From: Chlorophyllum brunneum
Taxonomy: Eukaryota > Basidiomycota > Agaricomycetes > Agaricales > Agaricaceae
Direction of reading: 5' to 3'
Length of the DNA stretch: 64,000 bases
NCBI GenBank assembly: GCA_963576785.1
Contig: OY756148.1
Location: 1,116,001-1,180,000, forward strand
The position numbers and the translations under genes were made by a program. Below the pieces are notes generated by a model that saw only the letters and a list, made by a program, of their open reading frames with translations, was not told the origin of the DNA and did not search any database. This document shows, piece by piece, positions 12,111-22,664 of the stretch (position 1 is the first letter of the stretch; every line of letters starts with the position of its first letter).

Positions 12111-12329
12111 CAGATCAGACACAAGGTGCATTGTCAGCTCAGCCACTCTGTTCGCCTCTCTTGCGTGACTTTCAAAGCATCCTGTGATAAATGCAACAAT
12201 GACCGTGCATACTTCTGCCAGCTTCAGATCCGCTCTGCGGACGAGCCCATACCTACCTGTGAGTCTTTAATTAGCACCGACCACGCCCAAAGATGTGTCA
12301 ATTGTGCTCATCAATGGCGCGAGAACTAG
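12111..12329 (+). pseudogene. Truncated RPC10 duplicate (3' exons only)
   Basis: Starts at the duplication junction inside former exon 2, so it lacks the start codon and the N-terminal zinc ribbon. Exon 3 is recognisable (ASCDKCNNDRAYFCQLQIRS, then ADEPIPT). The following intron is shortened by a deletion that removes the 7-base microexon and one branch region. The last exon (RCVNCAHQWREN, stop 12327-12329) is kept. It cannot make a working subunit. Confidence 0.9.
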
Positions 12330-13226
12330 CCTACCAAGCATTGGTATGCCTTAAGACCTTATTAAACTCCGCTATTTAGTAGGAGAGCCATCCCGCCGTG
12401 GTGTTTTGGGGAGTTTGAATACAGGTGGGGGCCTAACAGGGCTACGTCGTACCACGTCGTTATAGTAAGTATATATATCAATCACTTCCAAATCGTAGTA
12501 TTTTTATCATGGTTTCCTGTCGGTACAGGGCCAGGACAACGCCCGTGATATCAAGTCAACCTCAGTACCTTTCGTACATTGACCCCAAAATACTCGAAGT
12601 CTCGCGAGTTGAGGGCACGGTTTGTTCCACCAGACTTCCCCTCACCATCTTGAGTGCCTGAACCTTGACTCCTGCACTACCCCGCCCGCGTTCCGATGCT
12701 CTAAGCTAACATCCGGTCGCCCATTATGTGCCATTATCCGGCCTTCGGCGTTCATTTAATAGACGGAAAGTCAAGAGCATATTTCCGGGCTGGGGGGATG
12801 TATTTTTCGGATCCGCCCTCGATTAGTACTCTTTGCGTTGGATACCCCGAACCACACATGAAGATCTCGGGACGCTCTATAACTTTCCACATCAGCTCAG
12901 GCGGCCGTGTTATTGGCTATTTCGATCACAAGACGCGACATTACTCTCAAAAGCCAATATTCCTACACGAGCGGCAGTGGATAACCTAGTATCCATCCAT
13001 CTGCACCGTCATTTTCGTGGTGGTTGGGCTGAACTTCCATTGTTGACCAGGGCTTTGACCCAGCTTGTCAATCCAGACCTACTCAGCCGGCCCAAATTAG
13101 CCTTCGACCACCAGCGACGTTCCATCAAAGTACCTTATCAGAACCTGGATGGACAGCCCAAAAGAACGAAGAATTATTTGGACCAACGATCTGTCATAAA
13201 TCCAAGGTCAGAGCAAAGAGGCTGGG
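12330..13226. other. Intergenic, inside duplication unit 2
   Basis: Between the RPC10 remnant and the 3' end of the secreted-protein gene. Diverged match to unit 1. No supported gene. Confidence 0.5.
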
Positions 13227-13723
13227 CTAGGTGGGGCAGATGGTGGTCACCGTGGTGGACGTAGAACTTATGCCCTGAACCAACCAGTGGCTCGCGTCGT
13301 TTGGATCGTCGGTAATGGGTAGAGACTACAAGGCAACTCTCGTGAGATGCAAACTAGAGCCACGGGACATGCTCTACTTACACTATTGCCATTAGAGTAC
13401 GCATGCCAACCCCGTGCGCTACGGAATACCACCTCGTTCGATCCAACACTCGAGACGAACCACTGAAAAGGGGTATCGATCAGATACCAGGTGTAGAGTG
13501 CGACGAGAGATCTTACGACAGAGTTGTGATCGGGTACGGCGGTCAGCGCAAGTGGTTTCAGGACTTCAACAGACTTGACGTATTGACTGGTGGCGACGCT
13601 CTGGATGTAGTAGTAGGCTCCCTGCCGGAACAGGGGGTCAATGTCCTCAGCAACGGACAGTCCCCCAAGGGAGAGGAGAGTGACAGCAGTGCCAACGGAA
13701 AAAGAGAAAGCACAAGAGAACAT
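13227..13723 (-). CDS. Small secreted protein, possibly beta-trefoil-like
   Basis: Three exons (13723-13517, 13462-13382, 13325-13227) with clean GT-AG introns of 54 and 56 bases give 128 residues. The start MFSCAFSFSVGTAVTLLSLG is a hydrophobic signal-peptide-like segment with a likely cleavage after LSVA. The mature part begins with QGAYYYIQSVATSQYVKSV, contains WFVSSVGSNEVVFRSARGWHAYSNGN and LPITDDPNDASHWLVQ, and ends in a Ser/Thr-rich tail. The pattern (GxYYIQSVAT, a Trp-Val strand, a second NDxSxWxV strand) recalls single repeats of fungal ricin-B-like or protease-inhibitor beta-trefoils, but I cannot name a family. It is the intact member of a duplicated pair. Its role is unknown; extracellular location is inferred from the N-terminus. 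Confidence 0.62.
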
Positions 13724-14537
13724 GGGAGCAGATACCAGACGACTGACCCACCGGGCTTTTATTTCTTCTCGAAGAGAACGCGAGGCAACGATTATCCTAA
13801 GATGGACATATGCTAGTTTGAAATGGTGGCGAAGTATAGACACCCCGAGGTTAAGCTTGCGCTAACTTGAAGTAGGTGGCATCACACCCAGCACCGGAGT
13901 TCTGATACTAAATCGCCAGGATATCGGAGGGTTCCAACCATCACCAGATGCTGAAGCGATTTTATTGGTCCAATTCTGCATGGTGAGAAATATTCACTTG
14001 AGTTATCTCTGTGTTACATCAAAAACTTGTGAGCTGAGCTAGTAATTGCGGCGGTCACAGTCTAGCGATCGAGGTCACTAGACTTCGAAAGTAAAAGTCG
14101 GTTCCGAAAGGGAGTTGCAGAAGAAACATTGTACACGTAAAATAATAATTACTGGAAGCATGATGGGGCCAGAATCGTACATATGAGGTGGGCATATGTA
14201 GATAAGGGGGCAACGGGTAGGGGGATTACATTTCCAAATAGACGTCCATCCGTCCTCCGTCGTGATTCTGAGACTGGGATATTGTTATCTGCCCCCGAAC
14301 AGCATCCCTAAGCTCGGTTTCTTCTCCTTACCTCTACGGTTCCATCGGTTCCGGGGATGAAGCCGTGTACCCTCTCCAATAAAACTTTCAGGTTCCTGTC
14401 TCAAGTATCGATCCTTCTGTCCTATGAGATATAATACTATCATCGCGGAGGAAACTTCTGCCCAGTTCCCTGTTCCGCTTGTCATTCCATTCGGTTTGGG
14501 CTTCGTCATCGATAGCAGATCTGTGTCCTGTTCTCAG

Positions 14538-14770
14538 CCACCCGCGTCTACCGTGACCTCTTTGACGGAACACCTCAGCTATTCGAGTAAGACTTGGTCG
14601 ATCAATTTCGCCTTCTCTTCGATTTCCTCAACCTCGTGCTATCTGGTGGTTTTACTAATCGTCGGTCAATACTAACTCATGCCAGCCGGGAACCTGTCAG
14701 AGAAGTCCAAGAGCTCCTTGACAATGTCGACGCAGCTTGGCGAGCCTTTCTCAAACCCTCTCCACCTTAG
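14538..14770 (+). CDS. Unidentified two-exon 3' gene end (fragment)
   Basis: Exon 14538-14586 (preceded by ttctcag) and exon 14686-14770 are joined across a 99-base intron with a gtaaga donor and a consensus tactaac branch site 8 bases before gccag. They encode ATRVYRDLFDGTPQLFDREP and then VREVQELLDNVDAAWRAFLK, ending PSPP. The sequence looks coding, but no upstream exon could be found with confidence and I do not recognise the family. The right breakpoint of the duplication (14578) falls inside its first visible exon. It may be a live small gene or the remnant of a larger one. Confidence 0.35.
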
Positions 14771-16215
14771 TCGGTGTGAATGGAGTTGCCTACTTGACAT
14801 GCCATTACGCACATACGCAAACCTTAGGCATAATACTATACAACGACATCGCGTTTCCCTTGGTACGTACCACTCGTTCTGCTCTGTGTACACGATACAA
14901 CCTCGTGTCGAACAGTCACTCGGAACCCGGTGTCCTTACGGGTAACAATACAGAGGAACACGACCACCTTTCCCGCTTTGGGAATACCACCAGTACCACT
15001 CACTCACCTGGGGACATTAAATTGAGCCACCTGCCCAGCTGGAACTCACTAACTGGGTTTTGGCGGTGGGCTATCATGCATCGTGTCTTACCTTCCCCCC
15101 CTGATCCCACCACCTTCCCGTATTCGAAGGAGCTCCTTGTCGCCAGCGAAAACAATGCGTGTGGGCTGCATATGCGTACTAGGCAACTAAAAGTCATTGG
15201 ATATCCAGAGAATTATAGCTAGTTCCTGTGCATCCAACCCCTTGACTCCATCAGCGAATTATCCAATATCATCTTCGAGCCGACTGGCCTAAATTGTCGT
15301 AAGAGTAACAGTTCACTTTCATTCTGGCCTCGTTCCTCCAAGAAGACATTGGCAACAAGTGTGGGGTGTTAATTATCCATCAGAAGGAACTAAACAGTCG
15401 GGGACAGAAGCACTACTGGTGAACAGAGATCTTCCCTCAAACCCTTAGTACCTGGATGTAAGCCAGTTTCGCATCGGTGCTCAGTGGCTGTTCAAAACGT
15501 TTATTCGAAAACCAGTACTGCTCTCACTAGTTCGCGATTTCTGTTCGTTCGCTCTTCACGTCAGTTGCGGTGGTGCCGGTAAGCGTAACAAACTACAAGG
15601 ACCCTGTTCCATTCCATGCCAGCTAAAGGTTATAAACCCATAGGTGGAGTGGAAGCCCAAGGACATGAAGTAACGGGGATCGTGAAGAATGGTGGAAGAT
15701 ACTACGTGGTCTCCCGCCAATTCTCGACCACTCAAGGTTCTAGACGAAATATCCATCAGTCGCGTCGAAGTTCTCCGTGTGGAGAGAGATAGTTCTTGAC
15801 ATCGACACAGATCGTGGGCGCGCCATCGCTGAGGGTCTTCAGCACAGCCACCATAAAGCGTTTCATCTTTCCTGGCCAGGCCTGTCGCCCACGCAACAGA
15901 GTTAACTCACTTTGAATATCTATTGAGAGGAATACCGTCTTGTCCAGGTTCTAAAGCGGTCTGAAAATTTACTCGCAGTTCATACCCAGCGGTTCCAGAA
16001 CGTCAACTCCAGGGTTTGAGCGTTCAGAAATAACCGCTCCATCACCGAGCAACCCTCTGCTCTAAAATTGGAATCGACTTCCAGGTTTGACACAGATACC
16101 AGGGCTTTGAACATCACACGTAATGGTATCAACTCGCTTTCATCTCAACGTCCATCTCTGATCCCTTCCAAGGCTGGCCTAATTCACCGTCCTTACAAAA
16201 CTTCAAACATCCCTA
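14771..16215. other. Intergenic, 1.4 kb
   Basis: No frame shows coding character or known motifs. The right end should hold the promoter of the membrane glycoprotein gene; no TATA box was noted. Confidence 0.5.
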
Positions 16216-17820
16216 ATGGCACCGGATAGATGGGTCGTTCTCGATGACCAGGACCCAGCTATCACATATACTACCGGAACCTGGTTTCTAGATTCTGGGA
16301 CCAATGAAAATGTTGGAAATTTTGGGCCTCCCTACTTGCACACTCTGCATGGAACTTCTGCCGACGGGACCGTCACCCTTGAGTTTAATGGTACATACCC
16401 CATATTGGTTCTTGAAGCTTGAAGCCTTGATTTACAACGCTCCGATTTTGCAGGCACGGCTGTCGAAGTTTGGGGCACGAGCATCTTAGCCAACCCAACG
16501 ACAAATCCTGATCCCAATCTCGAATGTTTTATAGACAACGTCAGCATAGGAAGAGAACCCCCGTTTCAGTTTCCGGAGAATAATTGGAAGTTGTGCGGGA
16601 AAACAGGACTTGCAGACGGTTTACACCAACTACGAATCGATGTCAAGGTCCAATCACCGAAACAAACGTTCTGGCTTGATCAAATACGATACATTCCTTC
16701 ACCAAACATGCCACTGGATAACAAAATGATATTGATTGAAAACACGGACCTCGCTGTCCAATTCGATGCAAGTTGGGGAGCTTTGGGGGGAACTGCGAAT
16801 ATGACCACACGGGCAAATTCGGTTGCGCAGGTCGACTTTGTTGGTGAGTTCCTACTCCAATTCTTTTCACTTTCCGCTCACTCGGTTTCAGGTATCTCCA
16901 TCTCTTGGGTAGCCTTCATCCCAACAGAGTTACCCCACACTGGAGCATTCGGCACATACGCAGTCGACCAAGGCAACCCAGTTCAATTCACTCTCCGAGG
17001 CCTTGCTACCAACGGGACGGTATATAATCAGTTCTACTTTACAACTCCTGAAGTCAACCCTGGTCGGCATACGGTCGCTGTCAGATTCCTCGGCACAGGG
17101 GAGACAACACCGCTTTGTCTTGACTATCTGTACATTAAGAATGGGACCTTTCCCGTCCCAGACTTGAACAATGCCACGAGTGTACCCGGATCACAACCGA
17201 GTGCGGGTCCTGGGGTTGCAGGTAATGGTGGTACAAGTAATGGCGGAACGAGTAATGGCGGAACGAGTGATGGCGGAGGGTCTTCAGGGCCACCTGTCGG
17301 TGCGATTCTGGGTGGTGTTATCGGAGGACTTGCCTTTCTCATCGTTCTCGCTGCTGCCCTCCTGTTTTGGAGACGGCGGCGTCGGCAAAGGGGCGGGTTT
17401 GTGGAAGCCTATGAGCACAACGCTGTTCCATCTCCTTTCAATCCTACCGATAATCACCAGCACCAAGCTCAGAATCTGGGCAATACGATGGTTCAGACCA
17501 GGAGCGGTAGCTTGCCAAGTACATCTTCCGCATCTCCCGTATCTCCCGTGGGGGCCACGCAGGTATATCCGACGATCTTTGATCGGGTACAGACGAGTGC
17601 CTCGGGGAAGCGACGAGAGGCGTTCGGAAGGGAGGGGCCAACTCGACATCCCGAGGATTATTCACATCCCCCTCATGCCGCATCTCTCAATAGTGCATCC
17701 TCATTCTGGCCTCAGAGTCTTACTGAGGGTAGTAGTGCAGTACGCTTGCATACAGATAGCGGGGTTCGGTTGAACCAGCCGCCTGTTGAGGATGTACCAC
17801 CTGGTTACACACCAGATTGA
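16216..17820 (+). CDS. Single-pass membrane glycoprotein with Gly/Ser-rich stalk
   Basis: Three exons (16216-16390, 16454-16843, 16892-17820) encode 497 residues. Two extracellular-looking beta domains carry several N-glycosylation sequons (NGT, NMT, NAT) and the motifs WFLDSG, FNGTAVEVWGT and CLDYLYIKNGTF. They are followed by a stalk of GGTSN-type repeats (about 17221-17280). One transmembrane helix follows (VGAILGGVIGGLAFLIVLAA, about 17299-17358), then a basic stop-transfer cluster (RRRRRQR) and a disordered Ser/Pro cytoplasmic tail of about 140 residues. The architecture matches a large family of Agaricomycete membrane proteins of unknown function. There is no classical N-terminal signal peptide from the ATG chosen (16216). 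Function is unknown; a surface sensor or cell-wall role is only a guess. Confidence 0.85.
17221..17280 (+). repeat. 15-base minisatellite in the stalk region
   Basis: About three to four tandem copies of a unit close to agtaatggcggaacg, in frame, encode repeated SNGGT in the extracellular stalk of the membrane glycoprotein. Confidence 0.8.
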
Positions 17821-18035
17821 ACGGTTCTAGGGTGGATGTTCAGTATGCAGTAGTTTATACCCTTGTTCTTTGTGTCTGATCCGGAAGTTATTTACTTGAT
17901 CGACCCTGAGCACACGTGATCGTGCATTTCTTGCGGAAATTGAGGCGGACGCGACATCGACTTTGTCTGCAACACTGGCTTCACTCGCGTCTTCCTCTAG
18001 ATCCTGCCTCAGAGCAGCCCTTATCGACCTCGACA

Positions 18036-21000
18036 ATGTCTTGGTTTCGCGGAAACACTCGTCCGTCTCAAGACAAATCCTGCCCTCGTGTTCAAATCAT
18101 CCTTCCCGGCACACGTCCGACCAGCGCATCAGACAATATGTTTACAGTCAGCATTGCTCATGGAAGTCCCATCACCGAGGACGGCGGCATCTACATTCCG
18201 CTGCACAAACAGACTCATATTCTACCGAGAACGTCCGAGCCCCTTTGGCATACAACAGCGGACTTTTAGTAGCAGCGGAGGGGTCCTGGCTTCAATCCGA
18301 TGAAGTCACTGGGTTCGGCAACGCTCTCTCAGCGCGGTGGAATTTCTCTGAAGAACAATATGCCCCACCGCGGTTTGATTGGAGGAAACGTGCATCTTCA
18401 CGCTCCGGGTTTACTTTGTCCACGCCGGACAAACGAAAGTCCTATCCAAAGCGTAGGATACCCGCATTAGAGCCAACACAGCCCGGAGAGCCCTATTTTG
18501 ACGCGATAGAAAATTATCAAAAGCAGTAAGTAATCAAAATCTGTGTAATCATGTTGAATTGACAGCTTTTGACAGCTTTTTACCCTTGCTGGAGAGTGAA
18601 GAAGCTGAGGGTCGTAGTGACATCATCGAGCGTTTGTCGTCCTGGTCGCTCGAGCGACTGAAGCAAGAGGGATACTGTCTAACAGACCTTTCTGCGTACT
18701 GGTGCAAAGCAAATCAGTACGGCAGGCCTGTCGCTGCGTTTCAGTTTGGTCCTGGTATAATCTTACCACAAAATCTCAAATTCGAGTGCGTCTCTGCTGC
18801 ATATATCGCAAGGATCGTCTGTGAGACAACCCTTTAGGAACGGAATGCAAATCATGGTATCCAGAGCCGAACCATTGGAGGAAACGCCCTACAAAGGTTC
18901 TATCATTGAGCTCACAAAGACTCAAATGAGGGTCAGCTTCCCCTCCGCTTTTGAAATCGAAGGCTCGTGGAGAGTTGATCTCGACCGGTCCAACATCGTT
19001 TTCGAGCGTATGCGAAAGGCTATCTCCTCTCTCCATTATGACCTCAATTACCTTGAACAGCTGCCGCGTTCCGAAGATCAAGAGCATATCCTCCTTGGGA
19101 CAGGTCTCAAGGATGTGCTATTACAATCAGAAGATCCCTCAAGATCCTTGGTACACGAGGACCACGACTTCCATGCTCTGCAAGCCCCAGATGATATCTC
19201 CTATCCGAAAGATGTCCTTTCACATGACGTTAGAGGCTTCTCAGCGAAGGATTTCATAGGTGTCTTCAAGGATGATATGCGCATACATAGTTGGGCAGAG
19301 AGATATTCCAACGACGATCCCTTGGTCATAGAGGGAGATCCAGACCTCAGCCGTTTGAACAGATCTCAAGTCAGGGCCATGGCGACAATGATTGGCAAGC
19401 GCATCAGCCTGGTTCAAGGGGTAGGGCTTCCTTGATTTCGTCGTTGTGTATCTACCCTCTGACTGGTGTCGTTAGCCGCCTGGAACGGGTAAAACGAAGA
19501 CTATCATTGAGGCGATTAAACTCCTGAGGGTGAGTCTATTTTGCGAGCGCTCGGATGCTTCCATACTGAGGTATGATTAGTCTCATTTCGAAGTACCCCA
19601 CCCTGTTCTGGTCTGCACGTACACCAACGTTGCTGTCGACAACCTAATGGAAGGGTTCGTGAATGCCGGTTTGAAACCTCTACGCGTGGGCTTTGGTTCC
19701 CGAATCAGGGTTTCTCTCCAAGAATACTCACTGGACTATCTTCTCTCGAAGCATCCTCTTCAACCCCTCTGCTCCGAGACCATTGCACTCTTGGAGCAGC
19801 TTGAAGACGAGATAACCCGGCTGGGTTCCCGTCTTTCAGAGACACTTAGGAAGCTAGAGAAGGGAGGCACTAATAATGCTTTGAAGCAACGCGCAGAGAA
19901 TATGTACAAGGCGATGGCGATGAAGGACCGGCAGCAAACTCAACTCAAGGGTAAGATTTACGGGTTGCAGCAGGAAATGCTACATGATATCGTAAAATCT
20001 GCTGATGTCGTGAGTGCTTCCCAGACTCAGGGACTCGGATTGCCAGCACAGCGGAATATGCCTCTGCGCTAGTGGCCGAGACTTGCGTATCTGAGCCGAT
20101 GTGCTTACTTTGCTTCGCGATACAGGTTTGCACGACGTGTATCACGTCTGCGAGTAACGCATTGAACGTATCCGACTTCCCCGTCGTGTTTATTGACGAA
20201 GCATCGATGTCCACGGAACCTGCTACTCTAATTCCGATCATGAAAGGGGTGAGTTAATGGTTCTTTCCTTGGGCGGCGTCCTAGCTGATTCCGTTAATGT
20301 CGATTTATTGATTAAACATCACTCTTGGAAACTCTTGGACAAATTAATGACTGAACCGTTATGACGTGGCTGGTTTGTTGGGTGGGTAGTCACGACACTT
20401 GGCACTCATCGGGGATCACAAGCAACTCCCGCCCGTCATTGTGAGTCAGGAAGCGCAGTCACAGGGCCTCGGGGTCAGCCTATTTGAGAGACTGACAGAA
20501 GAAGGCAGTAAGTTTTCCTGTGGACTTACGTTCGTTGAACGAGAATTGACACAATTGTTTCATTTATTAGTCGTTCCATCTGTAATGCTCGACATCCAAT
20601 ATCGAATGCATCCAGCAATTTCGTACTTCCCTTCCTGGGAATTTTACAACAACTCAATCCAAGATGGAACAAAGGATGAGGAAGGAAATGTGGTGAGCGG
20701 GCTGGAGCCACCGCTGTCGACGACGCACCTTCTACAAGATGGCAATATTGGAGAAGGTCAACGATCTCGGCCGTCTGTGATCTTCCTGGACCATTTTGGA
20801 TCTGAGTCAACGAGCGGGAGGAGTAGAGTGAACCATCACGAAGCGCAAATCGTGGTGAGCCTTGTGGAAGATTTACTCCTTCATAATCCGGTGGGTTCCT
20901 GGAAGCTTCTTTGTTACAGCAAATGGATCATTGATGCGTTGCCATATTGATAGAAACTCCGAGGACAGGATATTGGAATCATTGCACCTTACGTCGCGCA

Positions 21001-21481
21001 AATCAATCTCCTAAGTCGGCTGTTGACAACAGATGCACGGAGTCGGGAACGATTCCAGGAAGTCCTCGGGAATCAACGGTACCGGGAAGTGAGCGATGTG
21101 GAAGTAAAGACAGTTGACGGGTTTGAGGGACGAGAGAAGGAGGTGATTATCTTTTCAACGGTAAGGAACAACGATAGCGGGAAGATTGGATTTTTAGCCG
21201 ATCGAAGGAGGCTGAACGTGGGGTTAACAAGGGCCAAGCGGGGGCTTTTCGTCGTGGGGAGTATGCGAACGATTGGCGGTCCCAGTGCCGCAAAAACCGC
21301 CGTGGCTACTATCGGCGCCGAAGTGGGGAAACGGGGCGGCAAAGGGGCCGAGTCGTGGAAAAGATATGCAGAGTGGCTCTCCAGAGAAGGATTGGTACTC
21401 AAATTGGTGGGGGACAAGCTTAATCGGGCGTTGTATGGGAATCTGCGCAGGGGGGAGCTTGGGACGAAGCTCAAGGGTTGA
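18036..21481 (+). CDS. SF1B helicase, Upf1/IGHMBP2-like (apparent one-base frame break)
   Basis: P-loop helicase with all SF1B motifs: Walker A QGPPGTGKTKTI (about 19475-19510, across an intron), Ia VCTYTNVAVDNL, II FIDEAS, III LIGDHKQLPPVI, IV IQYRMHPAIS, V VDGFEGREKEVIIFSTVR, VI RRLNVGLTRAKRGLFVVG. The region before the motor resembles the IGHMBP2/Hcs1 front (FLPLLESEEAEGRSD, then SLERLKQEGYCLTDL). A coiled coil sits between motifs Ia and II. The ATG at 18036 (gacaATG) opens a plausible frame that hits TAG at 18267-18269; coding sense resumes one frame over at VAAEGSWLQSDE. One extra T in the tttt run there would join the two, so this is either a sequence error or a real lesion. Substrate is unknown. 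It lies on the same strand as the MOV10-like gene. Confidence 0.85.
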
Positions 21482-22664
21482 TGTATGACGATGTGGATGT
21501 GAAGCACCCTCCTTGCATTTGGACTTTGGACTTTTGTTGACGAGATGGCGACTGTTGCGTTGGGCCAAAACGTGATGCGCCCAAGTTGACAGGACGTATT
21601 GTGGTTATTACTGGGCGCTCCTCATCAACAGACTTTGGACGTGAAGCAGCTCTTTGGCTACTGGTTATCATTGGGAGTATTTTCGGATGGAGAGCTGGTG
21701 GACCCTGGTTGCTAACCAATCGCAAATAGATACGTTACTGGCGCCGCGATGGGAATATGTTTCAGCTTTTGCTTGGATTTCGGCATCTAACCGAATGCGT
21801 TATCCGTGTTACTCGTAACTTATTTTATTTATTGAGAATGCTGTCGACGGATTACCGAAGGAAATGGATTAATGGAGTTGAAGGGTTATTCTAGGTTAAT
21901 AGCAGAAAGTAGTATACACCTGTACGTAATTGATTCGATCTAAAGCTAAAAGCGGGACTGCTTCGCAGATTGCTTAACGCACAAGGAGATGAGAGGAGTT
22001 ACTAGTCAAGGTTTGATTGGTGATTTGACTAGTCGAGTGACAGGTCCGTATCGGATGACGGCGCCGGTGGGTGAGCAGAAGGGGAGACCAAGAGCAGACG
22101 GGTGGGTTGAGAGACTGGTTGGAACAGCCTCCTGGGCCGAGGAAAAGCAGAGAAAAGACTAGGCTGGGAGCAGCAGTTAAATAGGCGTGGGTGCATGGAC
22201 ATCGGGAGTAGTTGGAACAATTGAATGGGAGATCTGAGATCGGCGAAAGAGGCACACGAGTGACAAGTGGATTGGCTATCCGGTGCCTAAAAACAGGCAT
22301 CACGTCGACCCAGATGCGCGCCCGCAAGTGACGTTGTGAAGAAGCAGACGTGGACGTGGTTGGTGCGATGAAGCAGAGTTCGCAGAGAGATCCTTGTGGA
22401 GTATCTGCTGTATTTTTCGTGATTCTGGTGATAAATGGCTGGACGACGTCGGGACACACGTGGAATGAAGACCGGAAAAGGAATGCCACGCGAGATATTG
22501 GGTGACGGAGATTGCATGATCGCGACTGTGATGTATATAGAGTTCCAGTCCAACCCTTACTCGCCCGGTCTCTTCATCCGAGCCCTCTCCGTTCTTTTTC
22601 TTCCTGTCAACCTCTGCCACATTACCACCTTCAAATACCCTCCTCCCCTCCCCCAACTGCCACC
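21482..22664. other. Intergenic, 1.2 kb
   Basis: 3' flank of the helicase and 5' flank of the Nrp1-like gene. Minus-strand open frames here are low-complexity shadows of pyrimidine-rich DNA. Confidence 0.5.
22534..22540 (+). promoter_or_regulatory. TATA-like box of the Nrp1-like gene
   Basis: tatatag lies 131 bases upstream of the ATG at 22665, followed by a strongly pyrimidine-rich leader (ccttactcgcccggtctctt and onward), as is common in fungal promoters. Confidence 0.5.

Larger units (their letters stand above)
12111..14578. repeat. Unit 2 of the tandem segmental duplication
   Basis: Same order and orientation as unit 1. Begins mid-exon in RPC10 sequence and ends at cacctcag (14571-14578), where unit 1 jumps back to its own start. 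Beyond 14578 the sequence is single-copy and continues an open exon. The implied ancestral order is RPC10, secreted-protein gene, unidentified gene. Confidence 0.88.

Noticed and set aside
14737..15222. 161-codon forward frame after the orphan exons
   Set aside because: Overlaps the better supported exon 14686-14770 in another frame, and the rest has random-like composition.
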